Source: Paracyclopina nana
Lineage: Eukaryota > Arthropoda > Copepoda > Cyclopoida > Cyclopettidae
Assembly: GCA_019096065.1 (NCBI GenBank)
Contig: JAGUCH010000001.1
Span: 13,578,001 to 13,642,000, forward strand
Length of the DNA stretch: 64,000 nucleotides
Reading direction: 5' to 3'
The first letter of the stretch is position 1; every line of letters begins with the position of its first letter. Shown piece by piece: positions 51,802-63,696 of this stretch. Under the pieces are notes generated by a model. The model saw only the letters and a list, made by a program, of their open reading frames with translations. It made no database searches and was not told where the DNA came from. A program made the position numbers and the translations under genes.

Positions 51802-52080
51802 GTTTTTATTTTCATCTCCAAAAACGGAGTGGGAGGCTTTGCTTTTCCAGCGATGGCTTTTATGCTGCAAATCTGAGATGTCTCAGCGTTTCAAAAGCAA
51901 CCTTTCCACAGGGTGTTGCACATCGCTAAAATAGTCGTAAATGGTTTTGGCACGCCCGCGCAATATAACTGCAAGTTGCTAAAAGACCCTGCCCGAATCT
52001 CTTCAACCATGATTCAAACCTGGTTGAAAAGCTTCTGCGCTATCTCTCTTGGAGTCATTTCCTTCTCAGAGGTTGCCACC
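51802..52080. promoter_or_regulatory. Divergent promoter region of the two CUB-like genes
   Basis: Only 279 bp separate the two start codons. On the minus strand CATAAAAG (about 51864-51857), 56 bp before the ATG, is a TATA-like candidate for CUB-like gene 1. On the plus strand AATATAAC (about 51962) may serve CUB-like gene 2. Joint regulation is likely but not shown. Confidence 0.45.
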
Positions 52081-54013
52081 ATGAGATTGTATTTTCTCTT
52101 CATAGGGCTTATTCCTTCTCTAGTCTGGGCTCATGAGGAAATAAGCAAACCTCTGGCTAATCCAAGAGAAAAAAAGGGTAATATGAGATCAATATGAATC
52201 ATCAAATCTACATGCATCTGGAGTACTGCTTACTGAAGACATTTTTTCCTTTTTTACTCCGCAGTTTTCTCTCTGTTTTCAATTGTCACATTCAAAAATG
52301 TGGGATGTGCCTCAAATCAAAGTGGTCGAAATGGGACTTGCTTCACAACGACAGAGTGTGCTAACAAAGGGGGAATCTCGGCGGGCAACTGTGCTGCGGG
52401 GTATTTCTTTAAGTTAACATTTTTTTAGCTGTGCATAGGCATTAGTTTATTTAGGTTTGGTGTTTGTTGCGTTTTCATAGTCTCAGCAGGCGGCTCAACC
52501 ATTTCGCAGAATTGCTCCTACATCCAGAATCCGGGCTATCCGTCAGTTTATAGCACGACCACGCCACTTTCTTACACTATAAAAAAGTCTTCATCAGGTA
52601 TGCCATAAAAATTGAAGAAACCAAGCAATCAAAGTTGGCATTTTCTCTCTCAAGATGTCTGCTCGTTTCGGCTTGATTTTAACTCCTTCACAATTCTTGG
52701 ACCAGCTTCAACAACAGAAGTGAAAGATGGGCATAACTGCTTAGATACTTTGATTGTGTCGAGCGTAAGTTGCAAGAATAGTGCTGCATCCTTAAATTAT
52801 TTCAACTTAACCCTATGCAGACTTCAACTGGACTTACCTCACCAACTCTATGCGGTCAAGGAACTGGACAGCATTGTTAGAAAATCAATCAAAGAGCATA
52901 GTGCAATTTGACTCAATTTTTTATCCTATTTAGTGTACATGGAGGTTGGGCAGACGGCCTCAGCGACTGCAACAGTTGCATTTACATTTAATAGCGCAGC
53001 TTCCACGGTTCGAACCTGGGACATCAAAGTGACTCAAATCCCTTGCATTGGACTCTCTAGGCCACCAGCTGGCTGCTTCCAATATCACACTGGTTTGACA
53101 GGGTCATTCAAAACTTTCAATTTTCTCGATTCAGTAGCACCGATTCACCTAGCTAGCCAAAAGTATGTCCTTTTTGTATATTCCTGCCCTTTTGGAAAAT
53201 GCCATTAAAAATACCTTTCAGTTATGCCATTTGTATCCGCCCAGAAGCTGGCTATTGCTGCATAAGCTACTCAAGATGTGCAGATTTAAATTCATTCTCG
53301 CTCGATTTGCTTGCGACAACAGGAACGTCAAAGACGGGTGCTCTATGCACAATGGACTTCCTCGGGATCGATGGTAAATTCGTAATCCAATTTTCAAGTT
53401 CGAACTACCATTAAAGCTATTTTGTATGTATCTTCTTCATTAGCATTATTCTTGGCATAATCAGCTTTCTAAGCGTTGTTTATCTTAAAATTATCGTTCA
53501 AGTTAGCCGGAAATATTTCTTTTCAAAATGCAGTTCTGACTCGGCACCAATCTTTTTGTACAAATTGCAGTGGCTTAATAGAAATGCTTTTCTTTTCTCG
53601 ACTCGAGTACATATGCATGCAGAAAATTGTGTAACTTATATTTCTGCGTAGGGCTTACGGATCAATGTAACTCTGGAAATACCAACAATATGGTGACGTC
53701 AAAATTATGTGGAACAATTTTTACTGCCATTCCGGGACTTGCCTCAGCTTTGGCGATGGAAAGGCTTTGTGGTAAGTAAAAGTGAATTTGCATCAAATGC
53801 ACACTTGGTTAAGTGAATTTTTTTCTGCTTTAGATTGTACAGCTCCCTACACTGTTCAAATTGTGACAGATGCTACGGTTGATGCAACTGCTCCTGCGGC
53901 AATTGCTCCATCTCGAGGTATACGAATTCAAACAGATTTAAATAATGGCGCCCACTAATGAAGTATTGTTATTAGGTGTATGCTTGGAGTACACACAAAT
54001 ACCATGCGCATGA
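52081..54013 (+). CDS. Secreted CUB-like-domain protein 2, ten exons
   Basis: Exons: 52081-52177, 52265-52400, 52455-52597, 52655-52764, 52821-52875, 52934-53162, 53222-53373, 53652-53771, 53834-53917, 53976-54013; all phases fit, 387 residues. The ATG at 52081 has a perfect GCCACC context and opens the signal peptide MRLYFLFIGLIPSLVWA. An in-frame ATG at 52009-52011 would add a poorer leader. The order matches CUB-like protein 1: Cys-rich module (RNGTCFTTTECANKGG, CAAGFGVCC), SQNCSYIQNPGYP, VCSFRLDF, LCGQGTGQH, WDIKVTQIPC, AICIRPEAGYC, and the short last exon encoding VCLEYTQIPCA. It is probably an extracellular ligand-binding protein. All exons are open and no splice site is lost. Confidence 0.88.
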
Positions 54014-54964
54014 AGAAAACGTGTCAACTAGTTTATTCAGTAGCTAGTGTCAACGGACCAAGTGGATTTTTTCGCAAACTAAGCCCGGTGCCAACAACGA
54101 AAATCAGCATAGTCAGGAGACGTTACTTGACTTTTCAGCATTGAAAGGGCGCAGCTACCTTTTTAAATTGGTTTGCTGTACTATAGTATGCTGTCACTCC
54201 TTGTTAGTACCGGGCTCAAGTATCATAAAATCACTTATTCATTAACAATTGATGGAACCAAATATAATTGATATGAAAGAAAGAAATCGCTTAAATTTTA
54301 AAGTTGTTCGTACATTTTGATGGCTTTACATAGGGAGTCGAATCCTAGTTTTTTGCATTTCTGGGATGCTGGATGAGCTAACGTGTCGTCATGAGCGCGT
54401 GACTGTTGTTGACCAGTTTCTCATAACAGCTACAAGAAGCGAACTTAGATAAATGGCCTAAAAATGTTTTTGCTTGAAATTCTCATTTTTGAAAAGAAAA
54501 ACTGGCCACTCTGGCTTTTGGGAGAGTTAGAGCAGCAATTAAAAGTGCTACCCGAATTGCAATGGCTGAAAAAGTGGCTCTATCATCAAAGAAAGTTGGC
54601 TCTTTTAGACCATTTAAGTCCGCTTTTAGTAGCTCTTATAGACAGCAGCATCATAACAAAGACACTCCATCTACCGAGTTTTTTGAAGAAACACTTGTGA
54701 GCCGAGTTCAAAATCACATTTTGTATGCATTAGTCGAGCCACTTTATTTAGGGCAAATAGCTATAGTAAATGGTTACTTTGTTTTTACAAATGCATAGCT
54801 TCAGGACTCTAACGTCTTGATGTTTTAAGTTTTTTTGGGTACAATAGATTTAAAACCATTTTATTTTACCATCATAAAGTAATCCTTCACAAAAATTGAT
54901 AACTCTTATGTGCTTGGGTCTTTATTTCGAACTACTTTACGAGTCACAAAAATGCGCTAACTCA
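54014..54964. other. Intergenic DNA after CUB-like gene 2
   Basis: Contains the third MITE family A copy but no gene. Two overlapping 78-residue frames near 54464-54798 lack domain features. Confidence 0.5.
54082..54216. mobile_element. MITE family A, copy 3
   Basis: Ends AAGCCCGGTGCCAACAA and TTGTTAGTACCGGGCT match the copies at 14303 and 50561. The inner part has diverged and lost some bases. It lies about 70 bp after the stop codon of CUB-like gene 2. Confidence 0.8.
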
Positions 54965-55568
54965 CACATTGACTTGGCAAGGGACCTAACCCAAACTACT
55001 TACAACACCCCAGAATTATATATTTTCTGAAAGCTTATGTCCCAAGGGTTCATTTGGTGATAAAATAAAAATCCTGGCCTATCGCTTCCAATAACATAAA
55101 ATTTTAAAAAACGTTTAGCGCAAAAACGGCTCATTTTTGGGGGATAGTTAGATTCAATGACCCCCACTAAAATTCAAAAATAAAACTTAAATTACTTCAT
55201 AGTAAAATCGCTAGGATGAACAGAAACGGAGATTTAGCGATGCTAAAAGTAGATTACTGCCAACTTGATTAATTTTGCATAATAAGTTTGGCAGCAAATA
55301 TCTCATTTTGAGTGCATTTTACAGACTTGCTTATGAAATAAAAAAAGTTAGACCTTCTTTTTTCAGAGGGGGTCATTGCTATTTAAAATCTCAAAAAATA
55401 TTAAACTGTAGGTGCTAGACGTTTTTGAAAATTTTATGTTATGGGAAGCCATAGGCCAGGATTTTTAAATTACTACCAAATGAACCCTAAAAACATAAGC
55501 TTTCAGAAAATGTATATTTTTTGGGTGTTGTAAAGAGTTTGGGTTAGGACCTCCTTCAAGTCAATGTG
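54965..55568. mobile_element. Foldback element, about 600 bp
   Basis: The left arm (from CACATTGACTTGG, then ACCTAACCCAAACT, TTACAACACCC, TTTTCTGAAAGCTTATG) is matched in reverse complement by the right arm ending CAAGTCAATGTG. Arms are about 200 bp and imperfect. The centre includes GACCCCC/GGGGGTC words. There is no coding frame. Confidence 0.65.
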
Positions 55569-56043
55569 CTCAGTTTTTTTGCTCGAGCAGTGTCAGCTGA
55601 AAATCACAAATGTTGCCCATAAAGGCCGCTGGGATCGCCCTACATCAATGTTATTGTTATGATACTTATGTGACTGAACTGGTGAATTACGCTCAAATAA
55701 GCTCAACCGGCATCCCAAAAATGTAAAAAAGTAGGACTCGGCTCCCCATAAGGAACTAAAGATCTCCATGCTGATATAAGAACTGCAGAGTCATTAAAAA
55801 GCTGAGGAGTGCCCGATTCCCTATATGATACAATAGGAAAGGGGAACCGATGTTTTCGGACGTCAGTTCAGCTGTAGTGACGTCAGGACGCGCGAGCGTA
55901 GTTGACCCGTGCCTTATTGGTGTTACAAGACATGTACTTTTAATATCAGCCCAAAAGTAGCCAAATTCATCAAACAATACTGCCACTTTTATTGTGCAAA
56001 TCAATTCCGGAAGCACTTTTAAATGGTGCTTTGGCTTACCCGA
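55569..56043. other. Gene-free spacer between foldback elements
   Basis: One minus-strand frame of 86 residues (55756-56016) without any domain; nothing else seen. Confidence 0.45.
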
Positions 56044-56550
56044 AAGCCAGCCTTAAAGCCAGCCTTAAATTTCACTAAAATTTGGAATTTCAGGCAATGT
56101 AAGGCTCAAAAAATCATAATAAAGTGTATCCATATAATGCCTCAAAACAAGTGGAGCATGCTAAAATCCTACCTTGCCAAATATAATCATGAGAAAAATT
56201 AGCTTAATACTTGCGTACGTCCCAACTTAGGCAGCAGAAAGACGTCCAAAAACTTACAAAATTATTCGCTAGGCTACATATGGGGGCTGTTTACTGTTTC
56301 CTATAAGCAGACCCCATATCAAGCCTAGCGACCAATTACGTAAGTTTTTGGACGTCAAATTGCGGCCCAAGTTATGACGTCCGCGACTGTTAAGTTAGCT
56401 TTTCTCTTGATTATATTTGGCAAGGTGAGAATTTAGCAGGCTTCACTTGTTTTGTGCCTTAAGATGGTTACACTTCATTATCATTTGACCATATTTTGAG
56501 GCTTACTTTGCTAGAAATTTCAATTTTTAATGAAATTCAAGGCTGGCTTT
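56044..56550. mobile_element. Foldback element, about 507 bp, two long arms
   Basis: AAGCCAGCCTTAAA at the left pairs with AAGGCTGGCTTT at the right end. The inner part is also inverted (CTTGCCAAATATAATCA against TGATTATATTTGGCAAG; GACGTCCAAAAACTTAC against GTAAGTTTTTGGACGTC), so nearly the whole element can form one hairpin centred about 56295. Confidence 0.75.
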
Positions 56551-57678
56551 AGGGCAGTGTTGCTTGATCAGAGATACCATCTCCCTTCAACTAGAGGCAT
56601 TTTGCTAAAACTTTTGAACAAAGTGTAAAAATTAGTCTTGTCACACTGACAAATTATCTTCAGAGCAGCCATGACTGCCAAAGCTGCCAAAAAGAGGGAA
56701 TATTCAGTTTCAAAGTTATTTTTATAATCAATTTCCTGATCAAGTCGAAGTTCCCTTTTGCTTGATAATTACAGCACCCCACAAAACAAATCCGAAAACC
56801 ATACCTATTTTATTCTTATTTAGTACGTATTTTTGATCCGTATTTTTGGTACAAGAATATACGCAAAAGCGTAACGCAACCGTTTCATAAAATTTTCGAG
56901 AAATACCGACTACTTAAAGTTAATGCTATCAACTTATATTCATTTTCATTTCATCCTAGGGCATGTGCCTTTACTAATTTTAATTGAGTTTTTAATTTTC
57001 AATTGTTACTTTTGCTAAATTTTACACTTTTATTTACAAATGGATAGTATTAAAACCGTTTTTAATATGTATTTACCTTCTTAAAGACGGATTAAATTAA
57101 TTTTTTTTTTTTCAAAAATTTTAAATTTACAACCACTATTTTATAGCTATTTTTTGCCTATATTTGCTATTTTCTAGACATTTAATACATTTCTTTTAAA
57201 AATTACTAGTAGATGAAATCTAATTTAAACGGAATGAATTCAGTGTTAATAGTTTTTATTTTTATGTATTTATTCCATATTTCATACATTTCATCGGTTA
57301 GGATAACACATATAAAATTAATAGTGCTATCGCTTTGTCCGTTTTTTTAGTAACTTCTTCTTTTCGCAACTGGATTGAATATACAATTTCAAGCATTTTT
57401 TGTTTGTTTCCAATATCAATATTTTATTTGTATTTAAAATGTGAAAAAGTCTACTAAGTATAAATAAGATTTCTTTACTTGTAATACTTATTTATATTAA
57501 ACAAAACTTTTGCTGTACTGAAAATTGCTCCTCTTAAATAATACACGTTTATTAGTAAGGGTTATAGTAATAAATAGATGATTTATTCATAGGATCAATA
57601 GTACATTAGATCAGATTGCTATTAGTATGCAATTGAAATCATCATCACTCGTTCTTGCGAGTTTTAGCGTAGCGATTC
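56551..57678. other. Very AT-rich gene-free stretch
   Basis: Composition becomes strongly AT-rich from about 56760. Words such as TATTTTTGATCCGTATTTTT recall the TACTGATTTA repeats of the 25867-28770 element, so this may be the remains of a related element. No gene is visible. Confidence 0.4.
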
Positions 57679-60585
57679 TCAGTCTTCATCTTCCGATGAT
57701 GATCCAGATCGATTCTGCAAATATAACATATATTTTAAAATTCTCGAGTACTCAATAAAATAAAAATATATTTTACCATAATTGGTGAAACAATTTTTTT
57801 GTTTCGATTATTGCCACTCGGATTGGATCCAAAATCCTGACTCAATGATCGCCTGTCATTGTTGCAATCCTGTCCATCCTCTTGTGGCTCTTTCTGTGTG
57901 GATGATCGGCAATCACCTTGTGCACTGAGGGCCAACTTTTGCGATCTTGCTGATTGCCGTTTGGTTTTGGATTTCGTGCAGTCCATGTCATTGTCGTTTG
58001 ACTTTCTCTTCCTCGAGCTAGCACTTGGATTCTCATCTTGCAAAGTAGCTTCCTCCTGTTCCTCTCGCTCATTTGATGGAGTCATTATGCTACGCAAATC
58101 TTCCTTTCGTTTCCACTTACGGATTGGATCATGGATTTCTGCGTGTGTGACGATACTCTCCAAATATCTTTCTTTGGGCTATAAAAATATTAATTAGCAA
58201 TAAATTAACTATAATTTTTGTTTTATTGTACCTTTGCGACACCATCAATTGGCATGAAACTGACAGATTCCGGATCTCGATCGAGTGCCATGCAGACATC
58301 GACAATGACTTTAGTTGCCTCAACTAATCCACGAATTTGGACACCGGCACCCTTTCTGGTGTTTGCAAAGTACTGTCTGTACTTGGCAACATTTTCAGTC
58401 GACTCATCGTCAAAATCATCCGCTGACTCAGAGTTGCCCTTGTCTGAGTTAAACTTGTTGCGTATAGCCGTAATGTCTCTCGTTGTTTTGTAGAATTGAG
58501 CAAAAGTCATGGATGGATCCATATTGACATGCTAATAAGTTTAAAATTTGGAATCATTGACTATAACAATGTTTAAAGAATGACATACCGAATTGTTCCT
58601 CCAAAACCACATTGCCTCGAGATAAAGTGCTTTCAGAGCATCGTTTCCAGAAGGAGCCTTTTTGCAGACCTCATCAATGAGTCGTTGTCTGTCGCCACTG
58701 AGTGCATCACCCATACGAAACTTAATGTCATGGATCGATGTTTTCTTAAGGTAAGGCTCCTCAACTTTTCGCCGTTGCAAGTACGACGTGACAACTTCCT
58801 CAGCAATTTTGACGCATCCATTTGGAAATCCTCGTTTGAACCAAATTTTGTTTTGTGTTCCGCTAAATAATTTGTATTCAACTTTGCTGCCAATGAAATA
58901 ATAATATATAAAAACATATCTTACGTGACTTTTTCTCCGAAGATCATATGCACCCTTGCAAAACTCGTGAACATGATACGATTTAGTTCACCGCCCATCT
59001 TGCTCTTCATGTTGACATAGTCGACTTTATCGATCCTTGGGATGATTGCAGTTTGGAGCACTTGCATTATGACATCGCAGCCAAAAAAGTAGTCGTACCC
59101 AATATTCACGCGATCAGCCGGTAAATGTCTGAGTACAATTTGCCTTGCAAGTGACTCCTTTTCGACAGGTAGACTACGCAACATTGACATTTGCTCCTTC
59201 ATCACTGATGTTTGCTCCAATATTGCCTTGTTTGTTTTGAGCAATTCAGCTTGATCGTCAATCTTTCTCTAAATTGTCAAAATTGTTGGTGTTATATTTG
59301 ATTTATAGCTTAAATAACTTACCGCTTTGAAATTTGATGAGGCCTTAATCCATTTCGAAGATGAAATAGTCATCTCATTGACTTTAGAGCACAATTGCTT
59401 GATGTCATTTGTGTCATCGTTGACAATCGCAATTTTGGAAAGTATTTCCTCCTTTGCCTCATTGACGCTCTTGGCAACGCTTTCCTCAATTTTTGGAAGC
59501 AATTCCCTGGTCAAGTTCCTCACCAATTCATCAATTGGACCATTTAAATGTCTTATTGGAGTCGTATCTCGGCTTCGATCATCGTTGGATTGAGAGTTGG
59601 AAAAGCGAACCTCAGCAATCACATTCCGAGGAATAATGTCACTGATGCATGACTCATTGTCTGAAGGGACATAGTTGTCCTCTTGACCCATGTCGAGCGA
59701 AATATTCGAACTTTGGCTTGGTTTGACCACCGATGACTTTTTCCTCACAATTTTAGTTGGCACGTACTCGTCTTCCGGATCCTCAACGTCTGGTATGACC
59801 TTGATAAACAAAGAAATATTAAACAAGATGCAAAATAAATTCAAATTAATTACCGTCGGTAGTTTGGAGGCGTTCTCAATAGCATCACTATCAGAAGTTA
59901 TCGGAATCGCCACAGTCTTGCTTCGAAGAGTCTGGCTGTTCCAATAATGATAGATATGCGTATTGGTCTTGAGATCGAGAGGAGGAAATGTGTACGCCAT
60001 CATAAGCTTCTCCGGGTACGTAGCAACCATTTGTGAGTACATTTTCTGCACTTGCAATTGAGTTTTGCACTTCTTAAAGTGGCTGTTCTGACTTTCCAAC
60101 AAAAAAGCCAGGCGTGATTCGGTAGTACCTAAGTCATATGTGTAGCAAAAAAATAATGTTTACATTATTGTTATATTATAGGTATTACCTTCCTCAATTC
60201 GAAAATAGACGTAGGTCGGTGAGAATCCTTCGCCATTGTGGACAAGGCTTGGCTTAAGACGAGATTGCGACTTGAGATTCTTATGCGGCTTAAATCCAAA
60301 GATTTCAGTAAATGTTTTGCCAGTGACATCGCAACGGTGATTAACATAGCGGATGAAAAGCTTATCTTTTTTCCTCGAAGGTTCAAAGAGACATATACGA
60401 TCATATGTCCCACAAGATGAGGGCAAATCGACAGCGTTACTTGGATCCAGACTTTTTGTGGCTTCAGAAGCATGAACAGACGCACCTGCGACAAAGGGCA
60501 ATTCAGTCCCAATGACATCATCAGCGAGTAGAGGAGGCAACATGTCACAGTGATCCGTAGTCAATGATTTTCTTAATCGCTTCAT
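57679..60585 (-). CDS. Unrecognised nuclear-type protein, eight exons, 842 residues
   Basis: Exons (minus): 60585-60189, 60128-59854, 59799-59323, 59268-58925, 58886-58589, 58531-58232, 58178-57777, 57714-57679; every junction is GT-AG and in phase. I do not recognise the family. Visible parts in order: an N-terminal domain with GTYDRICLFEP and SHFKKCKT; an acidic/Ser-rich linker; a helical, probably coiled-coil stretch; a compact domain with LRHLPADRVNIGYDYFFG, NRIMFTSFARVH and WFKRGFPNGC; then a charged C-terminal third with SSRKRKSND and KSKTKRQ, which look like nuclear localisation signals, and an acidic end. The start used is the first ATG of exon 1. A shorter broken paralogue lies 228 bp upstream on the same strand. 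Nuclear location is inferred only from composition. No transposase or protease motif was seen. Confidence 0.75.
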
Positions 60586-60813
60586 TTTCGAACGCCACGT
60601 GGGAAGCTTCAAGAGGAAATGTGAGGGCTGAGAATGTTAGCTGATGCCACGAGTTAGAATTATTGAGCCTCAACAATTCAGATATAAAACAGCAATTTAT
60701 GTTGTTCTACGTAAATTTGAATAGTAGTAATGATTTTCAAGAATATGATTAACAAACAATTGAATATAATGTTCATATATTATCAATCGATAATTTGAAT
60801 ATCAATTAAATAT

Positions 60814-62165
60814 TTAATTTTTGCCGTCATGAAAGAATACATTCAAGGTGAATGGTTTTTTGGCATCCACCGCATTCACATCGTCACTCATTTCGTTGTC
60901 AGTAGCTGATGTGCTCAATCGCTTGATGCCCAATCCATGACGACAAGTATTGGCCAATGAATCATTGAGTTGATTCATCCCTTGAGAAACGCTCGTAATT
61001 GATTCCGAAATCAACGTGCAAGTATTCATAAGGATATTGCAGTTGTCATCAATCTAAAACATAAATTATTGATATAATGCATAACTGTGTAATAGTTAAG
61101 AATTACCTTTGCGTCGAGTTGCTCCTTTGAGATTTGTAGCTGGTTAATGCCAGTAGTTATGGCCTCTAATCCATTTTTGTCGGACTTCAGAAGAGCAACG
61201 TTCTCAAATTGGGATTGGCCCATAGACAAATTGTCCAGTTTCATCATTGAAACGTCTTCTTTGATCAAACGAACGTCTTGACAGATTGATGTTAGAAGCT
61301 CAAATAAATCCGAAGTTTGCTTGCCAATAGCCTCAGCAATTGTTGGCTTGAGCTTCTCTGAAACAGCGACAACAAATTGATCATATAGAGATTCCTCTTC
61401 GCCATCATTGTCATCATTGTCCTTGCTAGTCTTTTTGACTTTCAATTGACCACCGTCATCTTCATGTTCTTGATCATCCTAAAATGTTTTGCTCAACAAT
61501 GCAAAATTAACATAGCTTTACAAAAAACTCACCTTGTCATCACTACTAATCAAATCGATCAAAAAGGCAGTTTTCTTGATGAGATTCCAATAATGGAAGT
61601 GGAAATTGTCCGTACATGGATCCCTTGGCGGATATGTGTAGTAGGCCATGACTTTTTCGGAAAAATGATACACCAATTGATCATATACGACACGATTTAT
61701 CATTTTCAGTTTTGCAGCCAATGAAATGAGCATTCATATAGCGCAAAATGACATTGAGGCGAGAGTCTGACACAGCTAAAATAATAACGATTAAAACAAG
61801 TTAATATCATTAACTGTTTGCATACCATCTTCGACTCTAGCAAACACAAAGTAATCCTCGGTATTGCCAGTGTGAATCACTTGGTTCGGGATTCTCCTAT
61901 TCTCCATCGAGATCTCTTCAAATGGGTTGAAGTCGAAGAGATCATGAATCGTGCGGTCAGAATACCTGCACTTGTAGTCGATTCCAATCGCAAAAAAGAA
62001 CGATTTTTTCGCCGCCGGGTTGAAAATGAGCAGTCGATTGTAAATCCCAACGTTTGGCCGCATGACAACTTGATCCCTCGGCAAATGAGATGTCTCTTCG
62101 GTGATTGGTACAACCACTCCCAATTTATCGGATAGATTCTCTAACTTATTGCTGCTTGCAGCCAT
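60814..62165 (-). pseudogene. Truncated, frameshifted paralogue of the 842-residue gene
   Basis: Four exon-like blocks (minus): 62165-61826, 61775-61533, 61478-61107, 61053-60814. Block 1 has GIYNRLLIFNP where the intact copy has GTYDRICLFEP; block 2 has AHFIGCKT (against SHFKKCKT) and later FHFHYWN (against HIYHYWN). Within block 2 the homology jumps frame by one base: the incoming frame reaches a TGA at 61683-61681, while the frame that continues the similarity enters the next exon in phase 0. Blocks 3-4 give an acidic, coiled-coil-like end but lack the C-terminal domains of the intact copy. A base error in the assembly could also explain the shift. Otherwise it is a decaying copy. Confidence 0.65.
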
Positions 62166-62395
62166 AATGAAGATGAACAAAATGAATATAGTCGTTGAAC
62201 CAAAAAAGAGAAAACGCAACTGACGAAAATGCTGAGACAACTACTGAAAAACAATGTTTCTTGCTTGGGCCGTTTAGGGCAGAACAATGAATGGGCCATA
62301 AAATTGCTGAGAACTGTAAGCATCACAAGCGGAAATTTTATGTAATTGTTGTCACGAAACCTCGCACAAAACTAAACTAAACAACGTTGACAGAC
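62166..62395. other. Upstream region of the broken paralogue
   Basis: No gene. A hydrophobic frame extends the paralogue upstream to 62240 but lacks an ATG there. Confidence 0.4.
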
Positions 62396-63696
62396 ATTGT
62401 TTAGCTTATTTTTCAAAATGTAGCTATAAATATAGCAAGTACTTTTAACTCAAGTAAGATTGCATAAGCAAAGAGAACAGATAAATTGTTTAGCTTATTT
62501 TTGCATATACAACTATAAATATAGTCATTAGATCTTACTCGAGTAAGATTGCATAAGGCAACGTTGTTTAGCATAGTTTTGCATATGCAGCTATAAATAT
62601 AGCCATTACATCTAACTCGAGTAAGATTGCATAAGCTAAGCTAAACAACGTAGATATATATTGTTTAGCTTACTTTTGCATATACAACTATAAATATAGC
62701 CATTACATCTTACTCGAGTAAGATTGCATAAGCTAAGCTAAACAATGTAGAGATACGTTGTTTAGCTTAGTTTTGCATACGCAGCTATAAATATAGCCAT
62801 TACATCTTACTCGAGTAAGATTGCATAAGCTAAGCTAAACAACGTAGAGATACGTTGTTTAGCTTAGTTTTGCATACGCCTATAAATATTGCCATTACAT
62901 CTTACTCGAGTAAGATTGCATTAGGCTCGATATGCAAAACTAAGCTAAACAACGTAGAAATATGTTGTTTAGCTTAGTTTTGCATACGCCTATAAATATT
63001 GCCATTACATCTTACTCGAGTAAGATTGCATTAGGCTCGATATGCAAAACTAAGCTAAACAACGTAGAAATACGTTGTTTAGCTTAGTTTTGCATACGCC
63101 TATAAATATTGCCATTACATCTTACTCGAGTAAGATTGCATTAGGCTCGATATGCAAAACTAAGCTAAACAACGTAGAAATACGTTGTTTAGCTTAGTTT
63201 TGCATACGCAGCTATAAATATTGCCATTACATCTTACTCGAGTAAGATTGCATTAGGCTCGATATGCAAAACTAAGCTAAACAATGTAGAAATACGTTGT
63301 TTAGCTTAGTTTTGCATACGCCTATAAATATTGCCATTACATCTTACTCGAGTAAGATTGCATAAGGCTCGATATGCAAAACTAAGCTAAACAACGTATC
63401 TCTACGTTGTTTAGCTTAGTTTTGCATACGCAGCTATAAATATTGCCATTACATCGTACTCGAGTAAGATTGCATTAGGCTCGATATGCAAAACTAAGCT
63501 AAACAACGTAGAAATACGTTGTTTAGCTTAGTTTTGCATACGCAGCTATAAATATTGCCATTTCATCTTACTCGAGTAAGATTGCATAAGGCTCGATATG
63601 CAAAACTAAGCTAAACAACGTAGAGATACGTTGTTTAGCTTAGTTTTGCATACGCAGCTATAAATATTGCCATTACATCTTACTCGTGTAAGATTG
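62396..63696. repeat. Satellite array of hairpin units, about 13 copies
   Basis: TATAAATA occurs 13 times. The last eight or so units are 110-112 bp; the first few are 80-98 bp and more diverged. Each unit carries TTTAGCTTAGTTTTGCATA, TATAAATA, GCCATTACAT, the palindrome CTTACTCGAGTAAG, and usually TATGCAAAACTAAGCTAAAC, the inverse of the first word. Successive units therefore alternate two hairpins. The 2-bp length difference comes from GCAGCTATA against GCCTATA. Confidence 0.92.
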
